Assembly (NCBI GenBank): GCA_944321345.1
Contig: CALUKY010000003.1
Coordinates: 62,001 to 126,000 of the forward strand
DNA length: 64,000 bases
Source: an uncultured Paraprevotella sp.
GTDB taxonomy: Bacteria > Bacteroidota > Bacteroidia > Bacteroidales > Bacteroidaceae
Reading direction: 5' to 3'
Part shown: positions 1 through 8,522 of the stretch, one piece after another
How the letters are laid out: the number at the start of each line of letters is the position of its first letter
How positions within the stretch are numbered: position 1 is the first letter of the stretch
The notes under the pieces: model-generated
Seen by the model: only the letters and a program-made list of their open reading frames with translations
What the model was told of the DNA's origin: nothing
Database searches by the model: none
Position numbers and translations under genes: made by a program

Positions 1-663
1 TTCCAATATTTTCGGAATGTTGGCTATATCACCGTCCATACTGAATACTCCGTCTGTAATCACAATCATGCCGTTGGGATATTCCTCCTGATTGGAAGCT
101 AATAGCTTTTCCAGAGCCTTCATATCGTTATGTCTGTAGCGTACCATCTTGGCGCCGGACATCAGAGCTCCGTCTATAAGACTTGCATGGTTCAACTTGT
201 CTTGAATAATCAGGTTTTGCGGTCGGATGATACCTAAGATGATACCTAGGTTTGCCGTAAATCCAGAGGAAAAGAGCATGGTATCTTCAAAACCGGTCAG
301 TTCCGAAAGTTTTTTCTCCAGATCAGTATGATATTTGGTGGTGCCGGCTAAAATAGGGACACCACCGCTTCCGATACCGTATTTCTGAGTCGCCTCCAAT
401 GTCTTGGCTATGACGTATGGGTGGGTTATCGCTCCCAGATAATTGTTGGAGCCAAACATTAAGGTCTTGATCTCTTTGCCGGAATTTCTTTCTTTTACGA
501 CAACTTCTCTCGCATTTGCGGAAGTCATGGGCGATTTTAGCAGGACATTCAGTCCTCTTTTTTCATGTTCACGGATCATTTCATGATAATCATGAATTTT
601 CCCCATGATAGAAAAGTCTGAACTTTTCTGATTTTTGGTAAGGTCTATTTTAAAATTCTCCAT
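1..663 (-). CDS. Alpha-oxoamine synthase family PLP enzyme (serine palmitoyltransferase/AONS/KBL-like), C-terminus outside window
   Basis: Partial gene: 221 N-terminal residues are visible and the rest lies before base 1. The family condenses an amino acid with an acyl-CoA on pyridoxal phosphate (sphingolipid, biotin or threonine pathways). The visible part has the fold-type I landmarks GSNNYLG, GSGGVP...GTTKYH, DKLNHASLIDG and DGVFSMDGD. The PLP-binding lysine would be in the missing half. The ATG at 661-663 lies inside the last codons of the upstream tetR gene (14-base overlap), so the two are co-transcribed and probably translationally coupled. The substrate cannot be read from this half. 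Sphingolipid or related acyl-amino-acid lipid synthesis is plausible in this phylum but is an inference. Confidence 0.88.
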   Translation of the reverse strand, partial: MENFKIDLTKNQKSSDFSIMGKIHDYHEMIREHEKRGLNVLLKSPMTSANAREVVVKERNSGKEIKTLMFGSNNYLGAITHPYVIAKTLEATQKYGIGSGGVPILAGTTKYHTDLEKKLSELTGFEDTMLFSSGFTANLGIILGIIRPQNLIIQDKLNHASLIDGALMSGAKMVRYRHNDMKALEKLLASNQEEYPNGMIVITDGVFSMDGDIANIPKILE

Positions 664-1444
664 CTGATGTTGTTGACGCTTCTTGTTCATTCATTTCTTC
701 TTCGCTCAATCCGGTTGCCTTCAGAATGGTGTCACGGTCCACTCCACTTTGAAGCAGATTGCGGGCGATGCGTTGTGAGGTAAGTTTTTCTGTTGTTGAA
801 GCCGCTCTGCCCCGGGTAGTGCCAAACAGTTTGTAAATCATCTTGCTTACGGTTTCCTTCAGCATCTGCATGCCCTCGTCGGTGCTGAAGTCTATATTGT
901 TGAAAGTGCCCAGATCCTTGTGCATAATCAGGTAATACACACCGCCGATCAGAATGGCACAGCCCACATTGAAGTTGATGTCGTTGGCTTTCAGCTGGTT
1001 CTCAAAATAGTGAATCACTTCTTGCGAGTTGTTGTCGCGGTTCTGTGCAGTGCGGCGGGTGACATAAGTGTTTTCGTTCAACTCCCAGGCAATCAGCTTC
1101 TGCATCACCGGGTTGGCTGCAAGCGAATCAATCAATGTCTGAATTATATGATTCATATTTTCTACCGGTGAGAGATTTTTAGTGTCGAGTGTGACGTTAT
1201 CGCTCAACCAGTAGTCATAGTTTCTGACAAACTTTTCAACAAAATCGTCGATGTCCTCATAACGGTTATAAAATACGGGGCTCTCAATTTTGGCTCTCTC
1301 ACACAACTCGGTCAGCTTCAGTCTGCTGAATCCTTTCTCGCCAATCAACTGTTCTGCAGCAGTTATGATATCCTGCTCCAGATTGGCGCGTGTCCGGCGA
1401 TAGCGCTGTGACGCTTGTGGTGACTTGATTTTATCTTCTTTCAT
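650..1444 (-). CDS. TetR/AcrR family transcriptional regulator
   Basis: 264 residues. An N-terminal TetR helix-turn-helix spans about residues 22-70 (IITAAEQLIGEKGFSRLKLT, then a recognition helix ending VFYNRYE), followed by a helical ligand/dimer domain. A C-terminal extension of about 50 residues (RGRAASTTEKLTSQRIARNL onward) goes beyond the usual length of about 200. The ATG at 1442-1444 is about 37 bases below a good promoter whose -7 element is inside a 22-bp palindrome, so it probably represses itself. It overlaps the downstream alpha-oxoamine synthase by 14 bases, which suggests it controls that enzyme. The ligand is unknown. Confidence 0.93.
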   Translation of the reverse strand: MKEDKIKSPQASQRYRRTRANLEQDIITAAEQLIGEKGFSRLKLTELCERAKIESPVFYNRYEDIDDFVEKFVRNYDYWLSDNVTLDTKNLSPVENMNHIIQTLIDSLAANPVMQKLIAWELNENTYVTRRTAQNRDNNSQEVIHYFENQLKANDINFNVGCAILIGGVYYLIMHKDLGTFNNIDFSTDEGMQMLKETVSKMIYKLFGTTRGRAASTTEKLTSQRIARNLLQSGVDRDTILKATGLSEEEMNEQEASTTSDGEF

Positions 1445-1481
1445 GATGTAAAAAAATCTTTGTGGTTTTTATTTTGTTTCT

Positions 1482-1503
1482 TAATTACAAATATATGTAA
1501 TTA
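1482..1503. promoter_or_regulatory. Perfect 22-bp palindrome, candidate TetR operator
   Basis: TAATTACA and TGTAATTA are perfect 8-bp arms around AATATA. The site lies in the tetR-tadA intergenic region and contains the minus-strand -7 element of the tetR promoter. Its size and position fit a TetR dimer site. Autoregulation is inferred. Confidence 0.65.
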
Positions 1504-1519
1504 TAGATATAAAACCCAA
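1488..1519 (-). promoter_or_regulatory. Promoter of tetR-oxoamine synthase operon
   Basis: On the minus strand TTGG (1519-1516), 20 bases, then TATATTTG (1495-1488), a full match to the Bacteroidota -7 consensus TAnnTTTG. Expected start of transcription is near 1481. Confidence 0.6.
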
Positions 1520-1596
1520 TTTTTTATCTTTGTTTTTTCACTTTTGGCGGGAAATAGATATTTTTGTGCCTTGTTAAAACCAAATTGAGTATATAG

Positions 1597-2028
1597 ATGG
1601 ACGATTCTTTTTATATGAAAAAGGCTTTGGAAGAAGCACAGGCGGCCTTTGAACAGGATGAGATACCCGTGGGAGCGGTGGTGGTCTGTCGTGACCGTAT
1701 TATTGCACGGGCGCACAATCTCACGGAAACGCTGACGGATGTGACCGCACATGCCGAGATGCAGGCTATTACGGCGGCTGCCAATGCCTTGGGTGGGAAA
1801 TACCTGACGGAGTGTACGCTTTATGTTACCGTTGAGCCCTGTGTGATGTGTGCCGGGGCTATCGGTTGGGCACAACTGAAAAGAGTGGTCTACGGCGCTT
1901 CGGACGAGAAACGCGGCTATGCCCGTCTGGCTCCCGGAGCCATGCATCCTAAAACTGAGGTGGTGCAGGGAGTAATGGCCGAAGAGGCTGGAGAGCTGAT
2001 GCGTCGCTTTTTCCGGAACAAGCGCTAG
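1597..2028 (+). CDS. tadA: tRNA-specific adenosine deaminase TadA
   Basis: 143 residues. It deaminates adenosine-34 to inosine in tRNA-Arg(ACG). The cytidine deaminase-fold zinc site is complete: H52-A-E54, with E54 as proton shuttle, and P81-C82-V-M-C85. Length is normal for the family. The gene is monocistronic, divergent from tetR and convergent with the psd-pssA-DUF4834 operon. A -7-like TATTTTTG lies at 1559-1566, but no clear -33 element sits at the right distance. Confidence 0.95.
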   Translation: MDDSFYMKKALEEAQAAFEQDEIPVGAVVVCRDRIIARAHNLTETLTDVTAHAEMQAITAAANALGGKYLTECTLYVTVEPCVMCAGAIGWAQLKRVVYGASDEKRGYARLAPGAMHPKTEVVQGVMAEEAGELMRRFFRNKR

Positions 2029-2040
2029 TCTTGAAATACT

Positions 2041-2133
2041 ATGCCCGCAGTACTTCGGCGGGAGTACCGGAGTACTTTGGTAGAAGTACTGGAGTACTTA
2101 GGCGGAAGTACTGGAATTATGCCCGTAGTGCTT
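2041..2133. repeat. Three 22-bp tandem palindromic repeats inside a 15-bp direct repeat
   Basis: Three imperfect 22-bp units lie head to tail at 2049-2070, 2071-2092 and 2093-2114. Each starts AGTACTT, has a central GGYRGR, and ends AGTACYGG, so each unit is itself close to an inverted repeat. The array is bracketed by ATGCCCGYAGTRCTT at 2041-2055 and 2119-2133. It lies between the tadA stop and the terminator of the opposing operon and encodes nothing recognisable. Confidence 0.85.
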
Positions 2134-2234
2134 TTCTGTATAAGGTGTTGTAGGATGCGGGTGGTATGCAGGAAAAGGGCTGTGACGCATCGGGATATTC
2201 CGGATCTGTAGCCAGACTACAGTCAGTGGGATAC

Positions 2235-2266
2235 AAAAAGGACCGAAGCTTTTGGCTCCGGTCCTT
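2235..2266 (-). terminator. Terminator of psd-pssA-DUF4834 operon
   Basis: On the minus strand a 12-bp stem (one G-U pair) starting AAGGACCGGAGC is followed by a T run (complement of 2235-2239). It lies about 20 bases past the DUF4834 stop. Confidence 0.8.
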
Positions 2267-2285
2267 AATTATATCTGTCAGAATG

Positions 2286-2567
2286 TCAGTCCTTTTGATC
2301 CGGTTTCTCGCGGATTTCCTCAAAGTCGATATATTCTCCTTCGTTATCGTCGAAAACTTTTTGTTTACCTTCCGGATTTTTCTGTTTCTTTTTTCTGTTT
2401 TGAGTGCGACTGTTGCTTTGTCCTCCAAAAGGGTTGTCGTTTTGCTGCTGGCGTGGATCCATTTTCCGGAAAACTCCGAAAAAACGGCTGATAATCTGGC
2501 GCACAAGAACCAGTACTGCAATGACCAGTGCAAAGATAAATGTCAGTAGGCAACCTATTGTATGCAT
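2286..2567 (-). CDS. DUF4834 family small membrane protein
   Basis: 93 residues. One N-terminal transmembrane helix spans about residues 4-24. A charged, Asn/Gln/Lys-rich tail follows, containing DPRQQQNDNPFGG and ending in the acidic DNEGEYIDFEEI segment. The family is found in Bacteroidota and has no known activity. It is the third gene of the phosphatidylethanolamine operon, 64 bases after pssA and just before the operon terminator. A role in membrane lipid synthesis is suggested only by this context. Confidence 0.8.
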   Translation of the reverse strand: MHTIGCLLTFIFALVIAVLVLVRQIISRFFGVFRKMDPRQQQNDNPFGGQSNSRTQNRKKKQKNPEGKQKVFDDNEGEYIDFEEIREKPDQKD

Positions 2568-2631
2568 ATTGTTTTCTTCTTTATTTTAGTTTCTTCGTAG
2601 GGAAGAGGTACAAGAAGCGTGCCAAAACGAA

Positions 2632-3339
2632 TCAGTTCTGTTTGCGTGTCAGAATCGACAGGAACAGATACCATACGATGATGGCGGCAAAGCTGCTGTA
2701 TTTCAGAAAGGCAAACATCGGGACACAGCCAACCAGGAATATGTATTTTATCTTGTTGTCTTTCCAACTCAGATTCTTGAACTTCAGGGCAAAGAGCGGA
2801 AGTTCGGCCACCAGCAGGAAGCAGAACAGAAGCATGAAAAGGAACAGGAATACGGCGTTGAATTTTTCTGAAATCAGAAATCCGCGGTTGCCGAGAATGA
2901 GCGAAGCCCAGAACAGGGCATTGGCCGGTGTGGGCAGACCGATGAAAGAACTGGTCTGACGCTCGTCCAGATTGAACTTGGCCAGTCGCAGCGCCGAAAA
3001 GGCAGCCATGAGGAAAGCCGAGTAGGGCAGAATGCCGCGTATCGGTTCCAGAAATTCCGGATAAACTACCTGGGTAAACATATAGAAAACCATGGCAGAA
3101 GGAGCCACGCCGAAAGTCACCACATCTGCCAGTGAATCCAGTTCCTTGCCGATAGGCGAGGATACATGCAGCAAGCGTGCGCTCATACCGTCGAAAAAGT
3201 CAAATACGGCGCCGATGATAATCATGATAACCGCCCATTCCATATTGCCGTGAAAAGCGGCTCCGGTAGCCATGCAGCCCGAAATCAGGTTGCAGCAGGT
3301 CAGCGTATTGGGTATCTGTCTGGTAATGATATTAGCCAT
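2632..3339 (-). CDS. pssA: CDP-diacylglycerol-serine O-phosphatidyltransferase
   Basis: 235 residues, integral membrane. It makes phosphatidylserine from CDP-diacylglycerol and serine. The CDP-alcohol phosphatidyltransferase signature is complete: D47-x2-D50-G51-x2-A54-R55, then G-x3-D-x3-D in the stretch IGKELDSLADV. Several hydrophobic segments follow to the C-terminus. It sits 18 bases after psd, so the enzyme and the decarboxylase that uses its product share one transcript. CdsA, which makes its substrate, is encoded at 49,012 in the same window. Confidence 0.95.
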   Translation of the reverse strand: MANIITRQIPNTLTCCNLISGCMATGAAFHGNMEWAVIMIIIGAVFDFFDGMSARLLHVSSPIGKELDSLADVVTFGVAPSAMVFYMFTQVVYPEFLEPIRGILPYSAFLMAAFSALRLAKFNLDERQTSSFIGLPTPANALFWASLILGNRGFLISEKFNAVFLFLFMLLFCFLLVAELPLFALKFKNLSWKDNKIKYIFLVGCVPMFAFLKYSSFAAIIVWYLFLSILTRKQN

Positions 3340-3357
3340 AATGCAAATGTTGTTTGG

Positions 3358-4047
3358 TTATTTCAGGCGTGCCAGAATGGTTTCGTTACCGGTAGTTTTC
3401 TGTCCCATCTTGACACATACTTCGGTGCCAAGAGGCAGATAAACATCCACGCGCGAACCGAATTTGATGAATCCCATATGCTCGTCAATGTAGCATTCCT
3501 CGCCTTCCTTGGCATAGGTCACGATGCGTCGTGCCACGGCACCGGCAATCTGGCGTGCCAGAATCTCTGTGCCTTCCGGAGTTTCGATCACTACGGTAGA
3601 GCGCTCGTTCTCGATACTGGCTTTCGGTAGCCATGCCTTGTGGAAGTTTCCGTTGTGATGACGCACCAGTTTTACGGTACCGTCCACCGGAATCCAGTTG
3701 GCATGCACATTGACCACATTCATAAAGATAGATACCATGAGTCGGCGGTCCTTGAAATATTCATTCTCGTCCACTTCCTCGATTACAACGATCTTTCCGT
3801 CGGCAGGAGCTACGACGATCCGTTCCGTATCTCCTTCAAAAACACGGATCGGGCAACGGAAAAAGTTCACCACAATCAAATAAAGGATGACACTGATGGT
3901 TGCCACTATATAAAAAGGTATCTTGTTTTCGATTCCGTAGAATAAAGCCCCGTTCAGGACCAGCAGTGCCAGGCCGCCGAACAGCAGGGTGTGTGTGCCT
4001 TCACGGTGTAGTCTTATCTTCTTCAGTTTCTTCAGTTTTCTTCCCAT
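3358..4047 (-). CDS. psd: Phosphatidylserine decarboxylase proenzyme
   Basis: 229 residues, the short form of the family. It converts phosphatidylserine to phosphatidylethanolamine. Two hydrophobic segments near the N-terminus (about residues 20-37 and 43-62) anchor it. Self-cleavage to give the pyruvoyl group is expected at G197-S198 in the segment [11 protein letters not shown]. The APADG and [10 protein letters not shown] segments are typical of the family. First gene of the operon, about 28 bases below the predicted start of transcription. Confidence 0.95.
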   Translation of the reverse strand: MGRKLKKLKKIRLHREGTHTLLFGGLALLVLNGALFYGIENKIPFYIVATISVILYLIVVNFFRCPIRVFEGDTERIVVAPADGKIVVIEEVDENEYFKDRRLMVSIFMNVVNVHANWIPVDGTVKLVRHHNGNFHKAWLPKASIENERSTVVIETPEGTEILARQIAGAVARRIVTYAKEGEECYIDEHMGFIKFGSRVDVYLPLGTEVCVKMGQKTTGNETILARLK

Positions 4048-4081
4048 GGATTTCTAAGAATAAAAATATGATATTAATGGG

Positions 4082-4113
4082 CAAAGATAGATATATTTTA
4101 ACGAATACCCAAA
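4082..4113 (-). promoter_or_regulatory. Promoter of psd-pssA operon
   Basis: On the minus strand TTTG (4113-4110), exactly 20 bases, then TATCTTTG (4089-4082): a full match to the Bacteroidota sigma-ABfr promoter pattern. Confidence 0.75.
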
Positions 4114-4192
4114 AAAATACTCAATCTATTTGCTTCTGACTGTTCCTTTTAGCTTCTTTAGGGTGTGGGTGCAGAAAAAAGTTGTCCGGCTG

Positions 4193-4224
4193 TTTGGCAT
4201 TCCCGTGAAACTGACGTAACTTTA
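4193..4224 (+). promoter_or_regulatory. Promoter of dnaE
   Basis: TTTG (4193-4196), 20 bases, then TAACTTTA (4217-4224), one mismatch to TAnnTTTG. It lies about 50 bases upstream of the dnaE ATG and is divergent from the psd promoter. Confidence 0.55.
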
Positions 4225-4272
4225 TCCGGATTTACGTAATCATTTTTTGATATAGCATTTTTATCTGTTCCT

Positions 4273-7200
4273 ATGCACGATTTTGTTCATCTTCACGTAC
4301 ATACTCAGTATTCCATTCTTGATGGTCAGGCCAGCGTGTCGCGTCTGGTCGATAAGGCCATGAAGGACGGTATGCGTGGAATGGCCATCACCGATCACGG
4401 CAACATGATGGCCATCAAGGAATTCTTTAATTATACGAATAAAAAGAACGGTCCCGTAAAAGGCGAGATCAAGGCTCTGAAGCAGAAAATCAAGGCACTG
4501 AAAGGCGGGCGCAATGTGGCTTCGGAAGAATGGGATGCTCTGCCGGCCGAAGAGAAAGAGGGGCAGACCGCTCCCGAATTTCCGTCGGTAGAGGCGCAGT
4601 TGGAGCAGGCACAGCAGCAGTTGGCCGAAACGGAGAAGAAACTGTTCAAACCGATTTTCGGCTGTGAAATGTATGTGGCTCCCCGTCGTCTGTTTCAGAT
4701 GGACAAGGACCAGGGCGACAACCGCCGCTATCACCTGATTGTGCTGGCCAAGAATCAGGTGGGTTATCATAACCTGATCAAACTGGTGTCGAAAGCCTGG
4801 ACTGACGGTTTCTATGGCCGTCCGCGTACCGACCGGGTGGAACTGGAGGCGCATAAGGAAGGACTGATCATCTGTTCGGCCTGTATTGCCGGTGAGGTTC
4901 CCCACAAGATTCTGAAAGGCGATCTGGAAGGAGCCGAAGAGGCTGTGCGCTGGTATCAGAGTGTGTTCGGCGAGAACTATTATCTGGAGTTGCAGCGTCA
5001 TCAGGTGACCGATCCGAATCAGCGGGCCAATCGTGAAACCTATCCCTTGCAGCAGCGGGCCAATGAGGAACTGATCCGTCTGGCGCATAAATATGGGGTG
5101 AAGCTGGTGTGCACCAATGACTGCCACTTTGTGGACCAGGAAAATGCCGAGGCGCACGACCGTCTGATCTGTCTGAGTACGAACCGCGATCTGGACGATC
5201 CCAAACGTATGCTCTATTCCAAGCAGGAATGGTTCAAGACACGCGAGGAGATGAACGTGGTGTTTGCCGATGTGCCCGAGGCGCTGGAGAATACCTGCGA
5301 CATCTGCGACCAGGTGGAGTTTTACAGCATTGACCACGGACCGATCATGCCGAGTTTTGAAATTCCCGAGGATTTCGGAACCGAAGAAGAATATCGCCGG
5401 AAATATACTGATGAGCAACTGTTCGAAGAGTTTACCCGCAATGAAAACGGCGAAGTGGTGATGAGTCATGATGCGGCCGTGGACAAGGTGGAGAAACTGG
5501 GCGGTTGCGACAAACTGTACCGACTCAAGCTGGAAGCCGATTATCTGGGCAAGCTGGCCTACGACGGTGCGCGCAAGATGTATGGCGACCCGCTTCCCGA
5601 CCATGTGGAGGAGCGTATCAAGTTTGAGCTGCACATTATGAAAACCATGGGTTTCCCGGGTTACTTCCTCATTGTGCAGGACTATATCAATGCGGCGCGC
5701 CATGAGCTGGGTGTATCGGTAGGTCCGGGCCGTGGTTCGGCTGCCGGTTCGGCGGTGGCCTACTGTCTCGGTATCACAAAGATCGACCCGATTAAATATG
5801 ACTTGCTGTTTGAGCGTTTCCTGAATCCCGACCGTATCTCCCTGCCCGATATCGATGTGGACTTCGATGACGACGGACGCGGAAAGGTGTTGAGCTGGGT
5901 GACTCAGAAATACGGTGAGGAGAAAGTGGCACACATCATTACCTACGGTACCATGGCCACAAAACTGGCCATCAAGGATGTGGCGCGCGTGCAGAAACTG
6001 CCGCTCGACACTTCGAACGCGCTGTGCAAGCTCATTCCCGATAAATTGCCCGACGATGAAAACGGCAAGAAACGCAAGATGAACCTGCCGAACGCCATCT
6101 CCTGCATCCCCGAATTGCAGGAAGCAGAGGCTTCGCCCAACCCCGTGTTGCGCGACACCATCCGCTATGCCAAGATGCTCGAAGGCAATGTGCGCAACAC
6201 CGGTGTGCACGCCTGCGGTGTGATTATCTGCCGTGACGATGTGTCTGATTGGGTGCCGATCAGCACGGCCGAAGATAAGGAAACCGGAGAGAAACTCCGT
6301 TGTACACAATACGAAGGTTCGGTAATTGAGGATACCGGACTGATCAAGATGGACTTTCTGGGACTGAAAACCCTGTCCATCATCAAGGAATGTCAGGCCA
6401 ATGTGCGCGACAGTCTGGGCATTGATATAGATGTTGATGAACTGGATATTGAGGATCCTGCTACCTATAAGCTTTATTGCGACGGTCGTACTATCGGTAC
6501 CTTCCAGTTCGAGTCTGCCGGTATGCAGAAGTATCTGCGCGAACTCCAGCCCTCAACCTTCGAGGACCTCATCGCCATGAATGCCCTTTACCGTCCGGGA
6601 CCAATGGACTACATCCCCGACTTTATCGACCGTAAACAGGGACGCAAGCCGGTGGAGTATGATATTCCCTGTATGGAAACCTATCTGAAGGATACCTACG
6701 GTATTACCGTATATCAGGAGCAGGTGATGCTTTTGTCGCGTCAGCTGGCCGACTTTACGCGAGGCGAGAGTGATACGCTCCGTAAGGCGATGGGTAAGAA
6801 GCTTATCGACAAGCTGAACCACATGTATCCTAAGTTTATCGAGGGCGGAAAGAAAAACGGTCACGATCCGAAGGTCCTGGAAAAGATCTGGGCCGACTGG
6901 ACCAAGTTCGCTTCCTATGCCTTCAACAAGAGTCACGCCACTTGTTATTCGTGGGTGGCTTATCAGACAGCCTACCTCAAGGCAAACTTCCCGGCGCACT
7001 ATATGGCGGCCGTGATGAGCCGAAGCTTGGCCAATATATCCGATATCACCAAGCTGATGAGCGAGTGCAAGGCTATCGGTATTGATACACTAGGACCGGA
7101 TGTAAACGAGAGTCGCCGCAAGTTCAGTGTCGACTCCAAAGGAAACATCCGTTTCGGCCTGGGTGCCGTGAAAGGACTGGGCGATTCGGCTGTGGAAGCC

Positions 7201-8157
7201 ATCATCAAAGAGCGAGACGCCAACGGTCCGTTCAAGGGAATCTTTGATTTTATCCAGCGTGTGTCGACCAGTGCCTGCAAGCGTAACAATCTGGAGAGCC
7301 TGGTGCTTTCGGGAGCTTTTGACTGTTTCACGGAGATGAGCCGCGAGCAATACTTGGCGTTGAACAGTAAGGGCGAAACCTTTATCGACTCACTGGCGCG
7401 CTATGGGGCGAAATATCAGATGGACAAGAATTCGGCGCAGAATTCTCTGTTCGGAGGGATGGATATGGTGGAAGTGGCTACACCCGAGATTCCACAGGCT
7501 GAGCCTTGGAGTGCTCTGGAACGGTTGAACCGCGAACGCGAGCTGGTAGGTATCTATCTGTCTGCCCATCCGCTGGACGATTATTCGGTGATTCTGACCG
7601 ATGTCTGCAATGTGCATACGGCCGATCTGCAGCAGATGGAACGCTATGCCAACAGCGACCTGAAGCTGGGAGGTATGGTTACGGGAGTACGTAAGGGTAT
7701 CACCAAGACCGGAAAACCTTATGGCATCGTGCAGTTTGAGGATTATAGCGGTTCCATGGAGCTGCCGCTCTTCGGTCAGGACTGGGCCGAGTGGGCATCG
7801 TATATGGAAGTGGGCAACACACTGATGATCTATGCCCGCTGCCAGCCGCGCCAGTGGAACCCGAACCAGCTGGAACTGAAAATCGGAAAGATTGATTTCC
7901 TGGCCGATATCAAGGACTCTGTGATTGAGAAAATCACCATTGCCATGAATGTGGATGCTCTTGATGACGACACGTTGCTTTCGCTGCAATGCATTATCCG
8001 TGAATGTCCGGGCAACTCGGATCTGTATTTTCTGATTGCCGATTCTGACGGGCAGACGCATCTGAATATGCATTCGCGCAGTACGAAGGTTTCCGTAAAA
8101 AAGAAATTAATTTCATTTATTGAGAGCAAACCCGCATTGTCCTATAAAATTAATTAG
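4273..8157 (+). CDS. dnaE: DNA polymerase III alpha subunit
   Basis: 1294 residues: replicative polymerase of the C family. The N-terminal PHP domain keeps its metal ligands (HLHVHT at residues 6-11 and D41-H42-G), so a PHP phosphoesterase activity is possible. The polymerase palm carries PDIDVDFDDDGRG. Helix-hairpin-helix and OB-fold regions follow (LGGMVTGVRKGITKTGKPYG). Between PHP motifs, about residues 57-125, there is a charged coiled-coil-like insertion (KGEIKALKQKIKALKGG and EAQLEQAQQQLAETEKK) that E. coli DnaE lacks. trxA follows 39 bases downstream with its own promoter signal inside this gene's end. Confidence 0.97.
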   Translation: MHDFVHLHVHTQYSILDGQASVSRLVDKAMKDGMRGMAITDHGNMMAIKEFFNYTNKKNGPVKGEIKALKQKIKALKGGRNVASEEWDALPAEEKEGQTAPEFPSVEAQLEQAQQQLAETEKKLFKPIFGCEMYVAPRRLFQMDKDQGDNRRYHLIVLAKNQVGYHNLIKLVSKAWTDGFYGRPRTDRVELEAHKEGLIICSACIAGEVPHKILKGDLEGAEEAVRWYQSVFGENYYLELQRHQVTDPNQRANRETYPLQQRANEELIRLAHKYGVKLVCTNDCHFVDQENAEAHDRLICLSTNRDLDDPKRMLYSKQEWFKTREEMNVVFADVPEALENTCDICDQVEFYSIDHGPIMPSFEIPEDFGTEEEYRRKYTDEQLFEEFTRNENGEVVMSHDAAVDKVEKLGGCDKLYRLKLEADYLGKLAYDGARKMYGDPLPDHVEERIKFELHIMKTMGFPGYFLIVQDYINAARHELGVSVGPGRGSAAGSAVAYCLGITKIDPIKYDLLFERFLNPDRISLPDIDVDFDDDGRGKVLSWVTQKYGEEKVAHIITYGTMATKLAIKDVARVQKLPLDTSNALCKLIPDKLPDDENGKKRKMNLPNAISCIPELQEAEASPNPVLRDTIRYAKMLEGNVRNTGVHACGVIICRDDVSDWVPISTAEDKETGEKLRCTQYEGSVIEDTGLIKMDFLGLKTLSIIKECQANVRDSLGIDIDVDELDIEDPATYKLYCDGRTIGTFQFESAGMQKYLRELQPSTFEDLIAMNALYRPGPMDYIPDFIDRKQGRKPVEYDIPCMETYLKDTYGITVYQEQVMLLSRQLADFTRGESDTLRKAMGKKLIDKLNHMYPKFIEGGKKNGHDPKVLEKIWADWTKFASYAFNKSHATCYSWVAYQTAYLKANFPAHYMAAVMSRSLANISDITKLMSECKAIGIDTLGPDVNESRRKFSVDSKGNIRFGLGAVKGLGDSAVEAIIKERDANGPFKGIFDFIQRVSTSACKRNNLESLVLSGAFDCFTEMSREQYLALNSKGETFIDSLARYGAKYQMDKNSAQNSLFGGMDMVEVATPEIPQAEPWSALERLNRERELVGIYLSAHPLDDYSVILTDVCNVHTADLQQMERYANSDLKLGGMVTGVRKGITKTGKPYGIVQFEDYSGSMELPLFGQDWAEWASYMEVGNTLMIYARCQPRQWNPNQLELKIGKIDFLADIKDSVIEKITIAMNVDALDDDTLLSLQCIIRECPGNSDLYFLIADSDGQTHLNMHSRSTKVSVKKKLISFIESKPALSYKIN

Positions 8158-8165
8158 TATATTTG
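8136..8165 (+). promoter_or_regulatory. Promoter of trxA
   Basis: ATTG (8136-8139), 18 bases, then TATATTTG (8158-8165). The -7 matches fully; the -33 and spacing are slightly off. It overlaps the dnaE stop codon. Confidence 0.5.
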
Positions 8166-8196
8166 TAAATCAACAAACCAATAAATATAGAAAACT

Positions 8197-8511
8197 ATGG
8201 CTTTAGCAATTACAGATGCGAATTTTGAAGAACTGGTAGCAACCGGCAAACCTATCGTTTTGGACTTTTGGGCTACCTGGTGTGGACCTTGCAAGAAAAT
8301 CGGTCCGGATATTGAGGCTCTGGCTACAGATTACGAAGGACAGGCTATCATCGGCAAGTGCGATGTTGAGGAAAACGACGATCTGGCTACCCGTTTCGGT
8401 ATCCGTAACGTGCCTACCGTACTTTTCATCAAGAACGGTGAGGTGGTAGACAAGCAGGTGGGTGCCGCTCCGAAGGCTACCTTCGAAGAAAAACTGAAGG
8501 CTATTCTTTAA
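8197..8511 (+). CDS. trxA: Thioredoxin
   Basis: 104 residues with the single thioredoxin fold and active site WCGPC (residues 28-32, in FWATWCGPCKK). The cis-proline is in NVPTVLF. No signal peptide, so it is a cytoplasmic disulfide reductase. It is followed after 11 bases by the small acidic protein gene, and both end at the terminator at 8872-8920. Confidence 0.95.
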   Translation: MALAITDANFEELVATGKPIVLDFWATWCGPCKKIGPDIEALATDYEGQAIIGKCDVEENDDLATRFGIRNVPTVLFIKNGEVVDKQVGAAPKATFEEKLKAIL

Positions 8512-8522
8512 TTTCGTTTCTT

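Noticed and set aside
2049-2114. CRISPR array
   Set aside because: The 22-bp units touch each other without spacers and no cas gene is near.
4261-6309. 682-codon frame on the minus strand
   Set aside because: It lies entirely opposite dnaE, is rich in His/Leu/Ile/Phe as antisense frames of GC-balanced genes are, and shows no family motif.
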